Positions 55,918 to 64,000 of a stretch of DNA of 64,000 bases are shown here, in pieces. Source of the stretch: Rhabditoides inermis (lineage: Eukaryota; Nematoda; Chromadorea; Rhabditida; Rhabditidae). A program made the position numbers and the translations under genes. Every line of letters begins with the position of its first letter. Position 1 is the first letter of the stretch. Under the pieces are notes generated by a model, which made no database searches, was not told where the DNA came from, and saw only the letters and a list, made by a program, of their open reading frames with translations. The stretch spans positions 77,001 to 141,000 of the forward strand of contig CAWZYM010000355.1 in assembly GCA_963966185.1 (NCBI GenBank), in the 5' to 3' direction.

Positions 55918-57126
55918 TTATCCTGAGAGTTTATCCTAAGAGTTTATCCTGGGAGTTTATCCTGAGAGTTTATCCTGAGAGTTTATCCTGAGAGTTTATC
56001 CTGAGAGTTTACTCTGAGAGTTTATCCTGAGAGTTTATCCTGACAGTTTATCCTGAGAGTTTATCCTGAGAGTTTATCCTGAGAGTTTACTCTGAGAGTT
56101 TATCCTGAGAGTTTATCCTGACAGTTTATCCTGAGAGTTTATTTTTAGAGTTTATCCTGAGAGTTTACTCTGAGAGTTTATCCTGAGTGTTTATCCTGAG
56201 TGTTTATCCTGACTGAGAGTTTACTCTGAGAGTTTATCCTGAGAGTTTATCCTGAGAGTTTATCCTGAGAGTTTATCCTGAGAGTTTATCCTGAGAGTTT
56301 ATCCTGAGAGTTTATCCTGAGAGTTTATCCTAAGAGTTTACTCTGAGAGTTTATCCTGAGAGTTTATCCTGAGAGTTTATCCTGAGAGTTTATCCTGAGA
56401 GTTTATCCTGAGAGTTTATACTGAGAGTTTATCCAGACAGTTTATCCTGAGTGTTTATCCTGAGAGTTTATCCTGACTGAGAGTTTACTCTGAGAGTTTA
56501 TCCTGAGAGTTTATCCTGAGAGTTTATCCTAAGAGTTTATCCTGGGAGTTTATCCTGAGAGTTTATCCTGAGAGTTTATCCTGAGAGTTTATCCTGAGAG
56601 TTTACTCTGAGAGTTTATCCTGAGTGTTTATCCTGAGAGTTTATCCTGACTGAGAGTTTACTCTGAGAGTTTACTCTGAGAGTTTATCCTTAGAGTTTAT
56701 CCTGAGAGTTTATCCTAAGAGTTTATCCTGGGAGTTTATCCTGAGAGTTTATCCTGAGAGTTTATCCTGAGAGTTTATCCTGAGAGTTTATCCTGAGAGT
56801 TTATCCTGAGAGTTTATCCTGAGAGTTTACTCTGAGAGTTTATCCTGAGAGTTTATCCTGAGAGTTTATCCTGACAGTTTTTCCTGAGAGTTTATCCTGA
56901 GAGTTTATCCTGAGAGTTTATCCTGAGAGTTTATCCTGAGAGTTTATTCTGAGAGTTTATCCTGAGAGTTTATCCTAAGAGTTTACTCTGAGAGTTTATC
57001 CTGAGAGTTTATCCTGAGAGTTTTGAGAGTTTGTCCTGAGAGTTTTATCCTGAGAGTTTATCCTGAGAGTTTATCCTGAGAGTTTATCCTGAGAGTTTAT
57101 CCTGAGAGTTTATTCTGAGAGTTTAT
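55918..57126 (-). repeat. 13-bp satellite array, reverse orientation (part 2)
   Basis: The reverse satellite continues up to the edge of the second LINE. It includes the reverse of the 14+13+9 group near 57017-57055, rare TTTATTCTGAG variants near 56944 and 57111, and GACAGTTTTTCC near 56873. Reverse-complemented, this order (AAAACTCTC group, then AGAATAAACTC, then AGGAAAAACTGTC) matches 61739-61920 right of the LINE with nearly equal spacing. No coding content. Confidence 0.95.
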
Positions 57127-57374
57127 TCAAAGAAGAGTCCATCGAGGTCGGGAAGCGTTGAGTGACTGCCATGCAGTTCACACTCAGAACACACCCATGA
57201 CGTCATTCCCTCCTCAACCCTCTTTCTTTCTTCCCTCGTCATCCCCGTACACCTCCCATGTGTTTTGTTCCAGCATGTTGCACATGCAATCACATTCTCC
57301 CCCAAGTCACCCATACACACTGCACAACTTGCACTTGTTCCCGGACCTTCTCCATTTCCATCCATTTTTTCCAT
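57123..57374 (-). pseudogene. Inverted LINE 5' coding fragment with complete PHD finger
   Basis: On the minus strand an ATG at 57374 opens an 83-codon frame that ends at a TAA supplied by the neighbouring satellite, so the real protein is truncated here. The residues form a full C4-H-C3 PHD-type zinc finger: C17, C20, C31, C34, H39, C42, C62 and C65. After the finger it reads into the same sequence that precedes the endonuclease in the sense frame (LPDLDGLFF). It therefore very probably preserves the true N-terminus of the LINE protein, which the sense copy has lost. PHD fingers in LINE proteins are thought to bind nucleic acid or chromatin. The fragment alone is unlikely to be functional. 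Confidence 0.75.
57127..57280. repeat. Inverted-repeat left arm inside LINE
   Basis: This is the reverse complement of 57843-57996. I found one mismatch in 154 bp by eye (E versus K after the last finger cysteine in the two translations). The arm spans the second half of the PHD finger and the linker after it. The near-identity points to a very recent duplication or gene conversion. Confidence 0.9.
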
Positions 57375-57398
57375 TACGCTCGCGTGCGTCGACGGCGG

Positions 57399-57842
57399 CA
57401 GGCAGGGGCCGTCCGCGCCTCCTCCTTATCAACTGGTATCACAGACCAGAGGGGATGCTGAGTGACCGGTGCGCACACACACCTGGATCACACACACAGC
57501 AGAGCCACCTCTCCACACACAGAGAACAGACAAGACTGACTCTCTCTCGCCAGGCAGGGGCCGTCCGCGCCTCCTCCTTATCAACTGGTATCACAGACCA
57601 GAGGGGATGCTGAGTGACCGGTGCGCACGCACACCTGGATCACACACACAGCAGAGCCACCTCTCCACACACAGAGAACAGACAAGACTGTCTCTCTCTC
57701 GCCAGGCAGGGGCCGTCCGCGCCTCCTCCTTATCAACTGGTATCACAGACCAGAGGGGATGCTGAGTGACCGGTGCGCACGCACACCTGGATCACACACA
57801 CAGCAGAGCCACCTCTCCACACACAGAGAACAGACAAGACTG
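57399..57842 (+). repeat. 152-bp tandem repeat, about 2.9 copies
   Basis: The motif GGCAGGGGCCGTCCGCG starts at 57401, 57553 and 57705, exactly 152 bp apart. The copies are nearly identical, differing for example in CACACACACC versus CACGCACACC. The third copy stops at GACAAGACTG (57842), where LINE coding sequence begins. Each unit contains a CA-rich part and ends in TCTCTCTCGCCAG. The position at the 5' end of the element suggests a monomer-type 5' UTR or promoter, as known for some LINEs, but no promoter motif is diagnostic here. Short frames running through these units are not credible genes. Confidence 0.9.
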
Positions 57843-57996
57843 CAACATGCTGGAACAAAACACATGGGAGGTGTACGGGGATGACGAGGGAAGAAAGAAA
57901 GAGGGTTGAGGAGGGAATGACGTCATGGGTGTGTTCTGAGTGTAAACTGCATGGCAGTCACTCAACGCTTCCCGACCTCGATGGACTCTTCTTTGA
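57843..57996. repeat. Inverted-repeat right arm inside LINE
   Basis: This is the partner of 57127-57280. Its left edge is abrupt: the tandem-repeat end GACAAGACTG is followed by CAACATGCTGG, which is the middle of the PHD finger. The upstream finger codons seen on the minus strand are missing on this side. Both contexts share TG just before CAACATGC, a possible microhomology at the joint. Confidence 0.9.
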
Positions 57997-60850
57997 CAGT
58001 CCACTCACTCGCCCTAAGGGGAAACGAGCTGTGCTGCAGAGTGTCCTGGTAGAGACGGGAGAGAGTGAGCCCCATTGTGTACGCATGATATCACTGAACA
58101 TCAACGGATTGAGAGGAAAGATAGACGATCTGAGGAGAGTGGCGGACACGTACAAACCGCATGTTATTGGAGTACAAGAGACGAAGTTGGACAATGGGAT
58201 CGAGAGCAAAGAACTGAAAGTGGCTGGATATGAACTGTTTCGGAAGGACCGGACAGCGGGAGGAGGGGGAGTGGCACTGTATGTGAACAGTGCGTTGCGA
58301 CCCTCGTTGGTGAGGGAAGAGACTTCTTTGGAATTGGTGGCTGTGAGGTGCAGGGGAGAGAAAAGGAGTCAGTTCGTGGTGGCCTCGGTCTACCGTAGCC
58401 CGACTAGAGCTATGTCGGCAGCTAAGATTGAGGAGTTTGTGGATGAGCTGGACTCGTGGTTATCTCAGAGAGATACATCGATGGATGTGATTATCGGAGG
58501 AGATATGAATGTGTGTTGGAACAATAGTGAGTCGGCGAACCTCAAGGAGGTGTGCGCTGAACACTCGATGCAACAAGTCGTTTCACACGTGACACATCGA
58601 AACCGATTGATTGATATTATGATGGTGAGCAGGCGAGTGAGGATAGCTGGAGTGAAGCACCTCGCTCCTGTCGAGAAAGAACATGAACCCATTATGGTTG
58701 ACACATGCATTCGATGCGAGAATCGAAAGGAGAGGCCAGTGAAGGGCTACGATTTCAAGAAGGCAAACTGGACGGGTCTGATAGAGTTTCTTGGAAAAGA
58801 AGTGCGATGTGAGTGGATAGAGGATAGGAGTCTGTCGATTGATGACATGTGGAGAAAGTTTGTGGATGTGGTTAAAGCGGGTTTGCAGAAGTGGATACCG
58901 CTCAAAACATTCCGCAGGAGAAGAGGGTGCGAGTGGATGAGCGAGAGTGTCAAGACATTGCAGCGGCGGAAAGACGCACTGCACAAGTTGAGCAAGGAAA
59001 GGGGAGACAGCGAGGCAAAGGCTGCGTTTAGACATGCTCGAAAACAGCTGGCTAAAGAGACAGCCAACGAAAAGAAGAATTTCTTTGATAAGAAATTTGC
59101 CTCTGTGAAGAGTCCTACAGATTTCTGGAAGACTATTGAGTGTCTGACAGGAAAAACGAAGGGCACGGAAATCCCCGATCTGACTGACTCGAATGGAAAG
59201 AAGGCTGTGTCAGATCAGCAGAAGGCAGACATGCTCATGGAGCAGTTTGTCAAGGTTGGAAACACAATGGAAAGTGAGATGCCGGAGATTGCATCGGATG
59301 CGGAGAGAATTCCTCCCTGCTCGAGAGAGTTTGTGGAGAAGTACATACGAGAGGCATCCGAGCAGAAGGCGAGTGGAATAGATGGAATAACTGTGCGGTT
59401 GTTGAAGAGGTGTGTGAAACCATTGACTGCGCCAATCGTGGCTATGATCAATCGGTGTCTACACGAGGAGAAGTTCCCTCGGGGATGGAAGGAAGCGGTG
59501 ATATCACCCATTCAGAAAGTGGAACACCCACAGCACCCAGTCGATTTCCGACCGGTGTCACTGCTTCCTATTGTGAGCAAGATGGCAGAAGAGTACGTGT
59601 TTGGAATGATGGTTGGAGAGGTTGACCGGAAGCTATCTCCGAATCAGTTCGGATTCAGGAAGGGAAGGAGCACTGTGGATGCGGTACTGAGTTTCCAGTA
59701 TGGAATGAGCGAGTGCCTGCAGAGTTGTAAGAGGAAGGCTGCTCGGGCTGTTGCAGTGTTTTTCGATATTTCGAAAGCATTCGATACGATCCCTCTTGGA
59801 CATTTGGTAAATGTTCTAAGACATGAATTCAACCTTGCCGATTCGTACCTCAGATTGATGAAAGATTATCTGTCTAACAGGAGGATGCGAGTGCGAGTGA
59901 ACGGGACTCTGAGTAAAGAGAAGGAGGTTGTAAGTGGAGTTCCGCAGGGAAGTATCCTAGGACCACTTCTATTCAATTGTTATGTGAATCGTGTGGGGTC
60001 GATACAATTGAATGAAGGGGCGCGCATTGTTCAATACGCCGACGATACGGTGTATGTCTCTCGGTATCTTACCGATAGAGACAAGGAGAATGCACAAGAA
60101 GATGTGGAGAAACTGAGTGGGCTCTTCTCAGAGATGGGAATGAAGCTGAATGCGGGAAAGTGCAAGGTGATTCGAATGGGAGTGTATGAGAAGGAACCAG
60201 ATTTCGAGGTAAATCTGCACATTGGTGGAACAGAGCTCGAGTGCACTAGCCAGTACAAGTATCTCGGAGTGGCAATTGATCCTCTGATGAACTTCAGTGG
60301 TCACGTGGCTGAGAGAGTGACGAAGGCTCGCCAAGCCATTGGTGCTTTGGTGCGAACTATGAGGAAGTGGGCTCCTCGAAGCGCCTTCGAGAAAGTGTAC
60401 AAGGCGTGTATTGAGCCAGGACTGCTATATGCAGCAGAAGGATGGTTTCCTGCAAACGAGACGGACAGGGCAAGACTCGAAAGAGTGAATGTGCATGCAG
60501 CGAGGCTGGTGCAGAATGATTTCACGTCATCGGATGACCGAGTGCTAGAGAAGGCCAAGTGGAATACGGTAAAGAAGACCGTGAGCGAGAGAAGGAGGGT
60601 GCTCATGTGGAATTATGTGCACGGAGTGAGAGCCCCTCCAGATGGAATGCTGGTCCTGGTGTCGGACAGCGGAGTGAGAAGGACAGCACGCGGTGGCCAC
60701 TCACTGAGAGTGATGGAGCCTGTGGTGACAAGTGCGAGATTGCACGACTACCCGGTGAACGAGTTGAGAAGGCTATGGAATGCCCTACCGGAGAAGGCTG
60801 TATTGGAGGAGACCAAACAGTCGTTCAAGCGTGCTGTCAAGAATCTGTGA
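57881..60850 (+). CDS. LINE endonuclease-reverse transcriptase (ORF2-type)
   Basis: The product nicks target DNA and copies the element RNA at the nick (target-primed reverse transcription). The start is the first in-frame ATG, giving 989 residues. The frame is open back to 57770, but only a GTG lies there, and the ATG at 58085 just before the endonuclease is an alternative. The partial PHD finger keeps C18 and C21. The endonuclease spans about 70-275: N73 in LNINGLRG, E100 in VQET, Y171, GDMN with D208 and N210, D245, and H268 in KEH where SDH is usual. The reverse transcriptase spans about 535-800: DFRPVSLLP, FGFRKGRST, D629 in FFDISKAFD, SGVPQGSILGPLLF, YADDT with D721 and D722, and YKYLGV. 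A C-terminal region with WNALP (965-970) follows. There is no internal stop or frameshift. The native N-terminus is lost, so autonomous function is doubtful. Confidence 0.9.
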   Translation: MTREERKRVEEGMTSWVCSECKLHGSHSTLPDLDGLFFDSPLTRPKGKRAVLQSVLVETGESEPHCVRMISLNINGLRGKIDDLRRVADTYKPHVIGVQETKLDNGIESKELKVAGYELFRKDRTAGGGGVALYVNSALRPSLVREETSLELVAVRCRGEKRSQFVVASVYRSPTRAMSAAKIEEFVDELDSWLSQRDTSMDVIIGGDMNVCWNNSESANLKEVCAEHSMQQVVSHVTHRNRLIDIMMVSRRVRIAGVKHLAPVEKEHEPIMVDTCIRCENRKERPVKGYDFKKANWTGLIEFLGKEVRCEWIEDRSLSIDDMWRKFVDVVKAGLQKWIPLKTFRRRRGCEWMSESVKTLQRRKDALHKLSKERGDSEAKAAFRHARKQLAKETANEKKNFFDKKFASVKSPTDFWKTIECLTGKTKGTEIPDLTDSNGKKAVSDQQKADMLMEQFVKVGNTMESEMPEIASDAERIPPCSREFVEKYIREASEQKASGIDGITVRLLKRCVKPLTAPIVAMINRCLHEEKFPRGWKEAVISPIQKVEHPQHPVDFRPVSLLPIVSKMAEEYVFGMMVGEVDRKLSPNQFGFRKGRSTVDAVLSFQYGMSECLQSCKRKAARAVAVFFDISKAFDTIPLGHLVNVLRHEFNLADSYLRLMKDYLSNRRMRVRVNGTLSKEKEVVSGVPQGSILGPLLFNCYVNRVGSIQLNEGARIVQYADDTVYVSRYLTDRDKENAQEDVEKLSGLFSEMGMKLNAGKCKVIRMGVYEKEPDFEVNLHIGGTELECTSQYKYLGVAIDPLMNFSGHVAERVTKARQAIGALVRTMRKWAPRSAFEKVYKACIEPGLLYAAEGWFPANETDRARLERVNVHAARLVQNDFTSSDDRVLEKAKWNTVKKTVSERRRVLMWNYVHGVRAPPDGMLVLVSDSGVRRTARGGHSLRVMEPVVTSARLHDYPVNELRRLWNALPEKAVLEETKQSFKRAVKNL

Positions 60851-60907
60851 ATTTGTGACCGTCGGAGACGGTGTTTTATCCTACTAACAGTTGTTTTTAT
60901 CGACTAG

Positions 60908-60924
60908 CGTGCTTATATAGCACG
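60908..60924 (+). other. Stem-loop in LINE 3' UTR
   Basis: CGTGCT pairs perfectly with AGCACG around the five-base loop TATAT, and a G-T wobble could extend the stem by one pair. It may fold in the element RNA. A role is not shown. Confidence 0.5.
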
Positions 60925-61015
60925 TTGGTTGAACTAATCTAGTTCTCACAGTCGTTATAATCCAAGGCTCTGTCTTGTTTTCGGCTGAGAACAATTGGTA
61001 CGGCTATATCCTCGT

Positions 61016-61030
61016 TACTCTCTATGAGTA
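61016..61030 (+). other. Stem-loop near LINE 3' end
   Basis: TACTC pairs with GAGTA around the loop TCTAT, about 25 bases before the A tail. In L2/CR1-type LINEs a 3'-terminal stem-loop is recognised by the element's own reverse transcriptase. The position fits such a role, but a five-pair stem can occur by chance. Confidence 0.4.
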
Positions 61031-61055
61031 GTGAGATAAACGCAATACCAACAAT

Positions 61056-61064
61056 AAAAAAAAA
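61056..61064 (+). other. LINE A9 tail at satellite junction
   Basis: Nine A residues separate the 3' UTR from TAAACTCTC of the satellite. A short A tail directly joined to target DNA is the 3' signature of LINE insertion. One or two A could belong to the satellite monomer instead. Confidence 0.8.
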
Positions 61065-64000
61065 TAAACTCTCAGGATAAACTCTCAGGATAAAACTCTC
61101 AGGACAAACTCTCAAAACTCTCAGGATAAACTCTCAGGATAAACTCTCAGGATAAACTCTCAGAGTAAACTCTCAGAGTAAACTCTCAGAGTGAACTCTC
61201 AGTCAGGATAAACTCTCAGGATAAACACTCAGGATAAACTCTCAGAGTAAACTCTCAGGATAAACTCTAAGGATATACTCTCAGGATAAACTCTCAGAGT
61301 AAACTCTCAGGTTAAACTCTTAGGATAAACTCTCAGGATAAACTCTTAGGATAAACTCTTAGGATGAACTCTCAGAGTAAACTCTCAGGATAAACTCTCA
61401 GGATAAACTCTTAGGATAAACTCTCAGGATAAACTCTCAGGATAAACTCTCAGGATAAACTCTCAGGATAAACTCTCAGGATAAACTCTCAGGATAAACT
61501 CTCAGGATAAACTCTCAGGATAAACTCTCAGGATAAACTCTCAGGATAAACTCTCAGGATAAACTCTCAGGATAAAACTCTCAGGACAAACTCTCAAAAC
61601 TCTCAGGATAAACTCTCAGGATAAACTCTCAGAGTAAACTCTTAGGATAAACTCTCAGGATAAACTCTCAGGATAAACTCTCAGGATAAACTCTCAGGAT
61701 AAACTCTCAGGATAAACTCTCAGGATAAACTCTCAGGATAAAACTCTCAGGACAAACTCTCAAAACTCTCAGGATAAACTCTCAGGATAAACTCTCAGAG
61801 TAAACTCTTAGGATAAACTCTCAGGATAAACTCTCAGAATAAACTCTCAGGATAAACTCTCAGGATAAACTCTCAGGATAAACTCTCAGGATAAACTCTC
61901 AGGAAAAAACTGTCAGGATAAACTGTCAGGATAAACTCTCAGGATAAACTCTCAGAGTAAACTCTCAGGATAAACTCTCAGGATAAACTCTCAGGATAAA
62001 CTCTCAGGATAAACTCCCAGGATAAACTCTTAGGATAAACTCTCAGGATAAACTCTAAGGATAAACTCTCAGAGTAAACTCTCAGAGTAAACTCTCAGTC
62101 AGGATAAACTCTCAGGATAAACACTCAGGATAAACTCTCAGAGTAAACTCTCAGGATAAACTCTCAGGATAAACTCTCAGGATAAACTCTCAGGATAAAC
62201 TCTCAGGATAAACTCTCAGGATAAACTCTCAGGATAAACTCTCAGGATAAACTCTCAGAGTAAACTCTTAGGATAAACTCCCAGGATAAACTCTCAGGAT
62301 AAACTCCCAGGATAAACTCTCAGGATAAACTCTAAGGATAAACTCTCAGAGTAAACTCTCAGTCAGGATAAACTCTCAGGATAAACACTCAGGATAAACT
62401 CTCAGAGTAAACTCTCAGGATAAACTCTAAGGATAAACTCTCAGGATAAACTCTCAGAGTAAACTCTCAGGATAAACTCTTAGGATAAACTCTCAGGATA
62501 AACTCTTAGGATAAACTCTTAGGATGAACTCTCAGAGTAAACTCTCAGAGTAAACTCTCAGGATAAACTCTCAGGATAAACTCTTAGGATAAACTCTCAG
62601 GATAAACTCTCAGGATAAACTCTCAGGATAAACTCTCAGGATAAACTCTCAGGATAAACTCTCAGGATAAACTCTCAGGATAAACTCTCAGGATAAACTT
62701 TCAGGATAAACTCTCAAGATAAACTCTCAGGACAAACTCTCAGGATAAACTCTCAGGATAAACTCTCAGGATAAACTCTCAGGATAAACTCTCAGGATAA
62801 ACTCTCAGGATAAACTCTCAGGATAAACTCTCAGGATAAACTCTCAGGATAAACTCTCAGGATAAAACTCTCAGGACAAACTCTCAAAACTCTCAGGATA
62901 AACTCTCAGGATAAACTCTCAGAGTAAACTCTCAGAGTAAACTCTCAGAGTGAACTCTCAGTCAGGATAAACTCTCAGGATAAACACTCAGGATAAACTC
63001 TCAGAGTAAACTCTCAGGATAAACTCTAAGGATATACTCTCAGAATAAACTCTCAGAGTAAACTCTCAGGTTAAACTCTTAGGATAAACTCTCAGGATAA
63101 ACTCTTAGGATAAACTCTTAGGATGAACTCTCAGAGTAAACTCTCAGGATAAACTCTCAGGATAAACTCTTAGGATAAACTCTCAGGATAAACTCTCAGG
63201 ATAAACTCTCAGGATAAACTCTCAGGATAAACTCTCAGGATAAACTCTCAGGATAAACTCTCAGGATAAACTCTCAGGATAAACTCTCAGGATAAACTCT
63301 CAGGATAAACTCTCAGGATAAAACTCTCAGGACAAACTCTCAAAACTCTCAGGATAAACTCTCAGGATAAACTCTCAGAGTAAACTCTTAGGATAAACTC
63401 TCAGGATAAACTCTCAGAATAAACTCTCAGGATAAACTCTCAGGATAAACTCTCAGGATAAACTCTCAGGATAAACTCTCAGGAAAAAACTGTCAGGATA
63501 AACTGTCAGGATAAACTCTCAGGATAAACTCTCAGAGTAAACTCTCAGGATAAACTCTCAGGATAAACTCTCAGGATAAACTCTCAGGATAAACTCCCAG
63601 GATAAACTCTTAGGATAAACTCTCAGGATAAACTCTAAGGATAAACTCTCAGAGTAAACTCTCAGAGTAAACTCTCAGTCAGGATAAACTCTCAGGATAA
63701 ACACTCAGGATAAACTCTCAGAGTAAACTCTCAGGATAAACTCTCAGGATAAACTCTCAGGATAAACTCTCAGGATAAACTCTCAGGATAAACTCTCAGG
63801 ATAAACTCTCAGGATAAACTCTCAGGATAAACTCTCAGAGTAAACTCTTAGGATAAACTCCCAGGATAAACTCTCAGGATAAACTCCCAGGATAAACTCT
63901 CAGGATAAACTCTAAGGATAAACTCTCAGAGTAAACTCTCAGGATAAACTCTAAGGATAAACTCTCAGGATAAACTCTCAGAGTAAACTCTCAGGATAAA
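61065..64000 (+). repeat. 13-bp satellite array, forward, right flank
   Basis: The forward satellite resumes after the LINE tail and runs off the window. It is itself duplicated: GAGTGAACTC at 61189/62948, GGATATACTC at 61271/63030 and CAGGTTAAAC at 61308/63067 share an offset of 1,759 bp, while AGGAAAAAACTGTC at 61901/63481 has 1,580 bp, so the second copy lacks 179 bp. The missing part corresponds to a second 14+13+9 group in the first copy. Its rare variants resemble the reversed block at 53451-57126 more than the 1-53446 array. No coding content. Confidence 0.95.

Larger units (their letters stand above)
60851..61055 (+). other. LINE 3' UTR
   Basis: About 205 bp lie between the TGA stop and the A tail. 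The region has no frame of note. It contains two short perfect hairpins (listed separately) and ends in CCAACAATA just before the tail. AATAAA at 61053-61058 overlaps the tail and could be a polyadenylation signal or simply part of it. Confidence 0.8.
57127..61064 (+). mobile_element. Non-LTR retrotransposon with rearranged 5' end
   Basis: This nearly 3.9-kb element consists of an inverted 5' fragment (57127-57398), about three copies of a 152-bp repeat (57399-57842), a sense endonuclease-reverse transcriptase frame open to 60850, a 3' UTR and an A9 tail joined directly to TAAACTC of the satellite. It has no LTRs and no recognisable ORF1 apart from the PHD-finger segment. The left flank is reverse satellite and the right flank is forward satellite, so no target-site duplication can be assigned. 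The intact long frame suggests a young copy. The domain order (PHD, apurinic-type endonuclease, reverse transcriptase) fits the CR1/Jockey group, and the clade is left open. Confidence 0.88.

Noticed and set aside
57158..57613. 151-codon plus-strand frame and its overlapping relatives up to 57884
   Set aside because: They run through the antisense of the PHD fragment and the 152-bp tandem units, giving the same repeated peptide. They are shadows of repeats.
57773..57880. Upstream extension of the LINE frame from GTG at 57773
   Set aside because: GTG is not a normal eukaryotic start, and these codons lie in the 152-bp repeat until 57842. The first in-frame ATG is at 57881.
57792..60606. Minus-strand frames of 60-150 codons under the LINE ORF
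   Set aside because: They lie opposite a well-supported coding frame with endonuclease and reverse transcriptase motifs and show no recognisable domain themselves.
57127..61064. Simple twin-primed LINE insertion
   Set aside because: It explains an inverted 5' piece but not the 154-bp overlap, the inserted 152-bp units or the opposite satellite orientation on the two flanks.
57127..61064. LTR retrotransposon or DNA transposon
   Set aside because: There are no long terminal repeats, no integrase or transposase. The only inverted repeats are internal at the 5' end, and the 3' end is a 3' UTR with an A tail.

Overview
The window is eukaryotic satellite DNA. About 58.5 of the 64 kb is one 13-bp tandem repeat (consensus AGGATAAACTCTC, about 38% GC) and its variants. 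The array is broken by two non-LTR (LINE) retrotransposon insertions. No host gene, tRNA, rRNA, operon or CRISPR array is visible. PHD-finger LINEs of the CR1/Jockey type and long satellite blocks fit an animal, most likely an invertebrate, in a pericentromeric, subtelomeric or other heterochromatic region. The species cannot be named from the sequence alone.

Layout: (1) 1-53446, forward satellite, roughly 4,100 monomers without any foreign insertion, built of variant monomers in recurring cassettes and of nested kilobase-scale duplications. (2) At 53446-53451 the repeat flips orientation with almost no spacer. (3) 53451-55367, satellite in reverse orientation. (4) 55368-55917, a 5'-truncated CR1-like LINE 3' end on the minus strand, with an 87-codon C-terminal remnant, an (ATT)n tail and a 3-bp target duplication. 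(5) 55918-57126, reverse satellite again. (6) 57127-61064, a second LINE on the plus strand with an uninterrupted endonuclease-reverse transcriptase frame, a 3' UTR and an A9 tail. Its 5' end is rearranged: an inverted fragment carries the complete PHD finger, followed by about three copies of a 152-bp tandem repeat, and only then does the sense frame begin, in the middle of the same PHD finger. (7) 61065-64000, forward satellite running off the window.

The most interesting point is how these parts fit together. The satellite changes orientation exactly across the plus-strand LINE. The reversed block to its left shares rare variants, in the same order, with the array to its right, so the LINE lies between the two arms of a large satellite inverted repeat. 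Simple target-primed insertion leaves the same repeat orientation on both sides and cannot explain this. An inversion, a fold-back duplication or an assembly artefact is needed. Both LINEs join the satellite at the same phase of the monomer (before TAAACTC), which suggests that the repeat supplies a preferred nick site.
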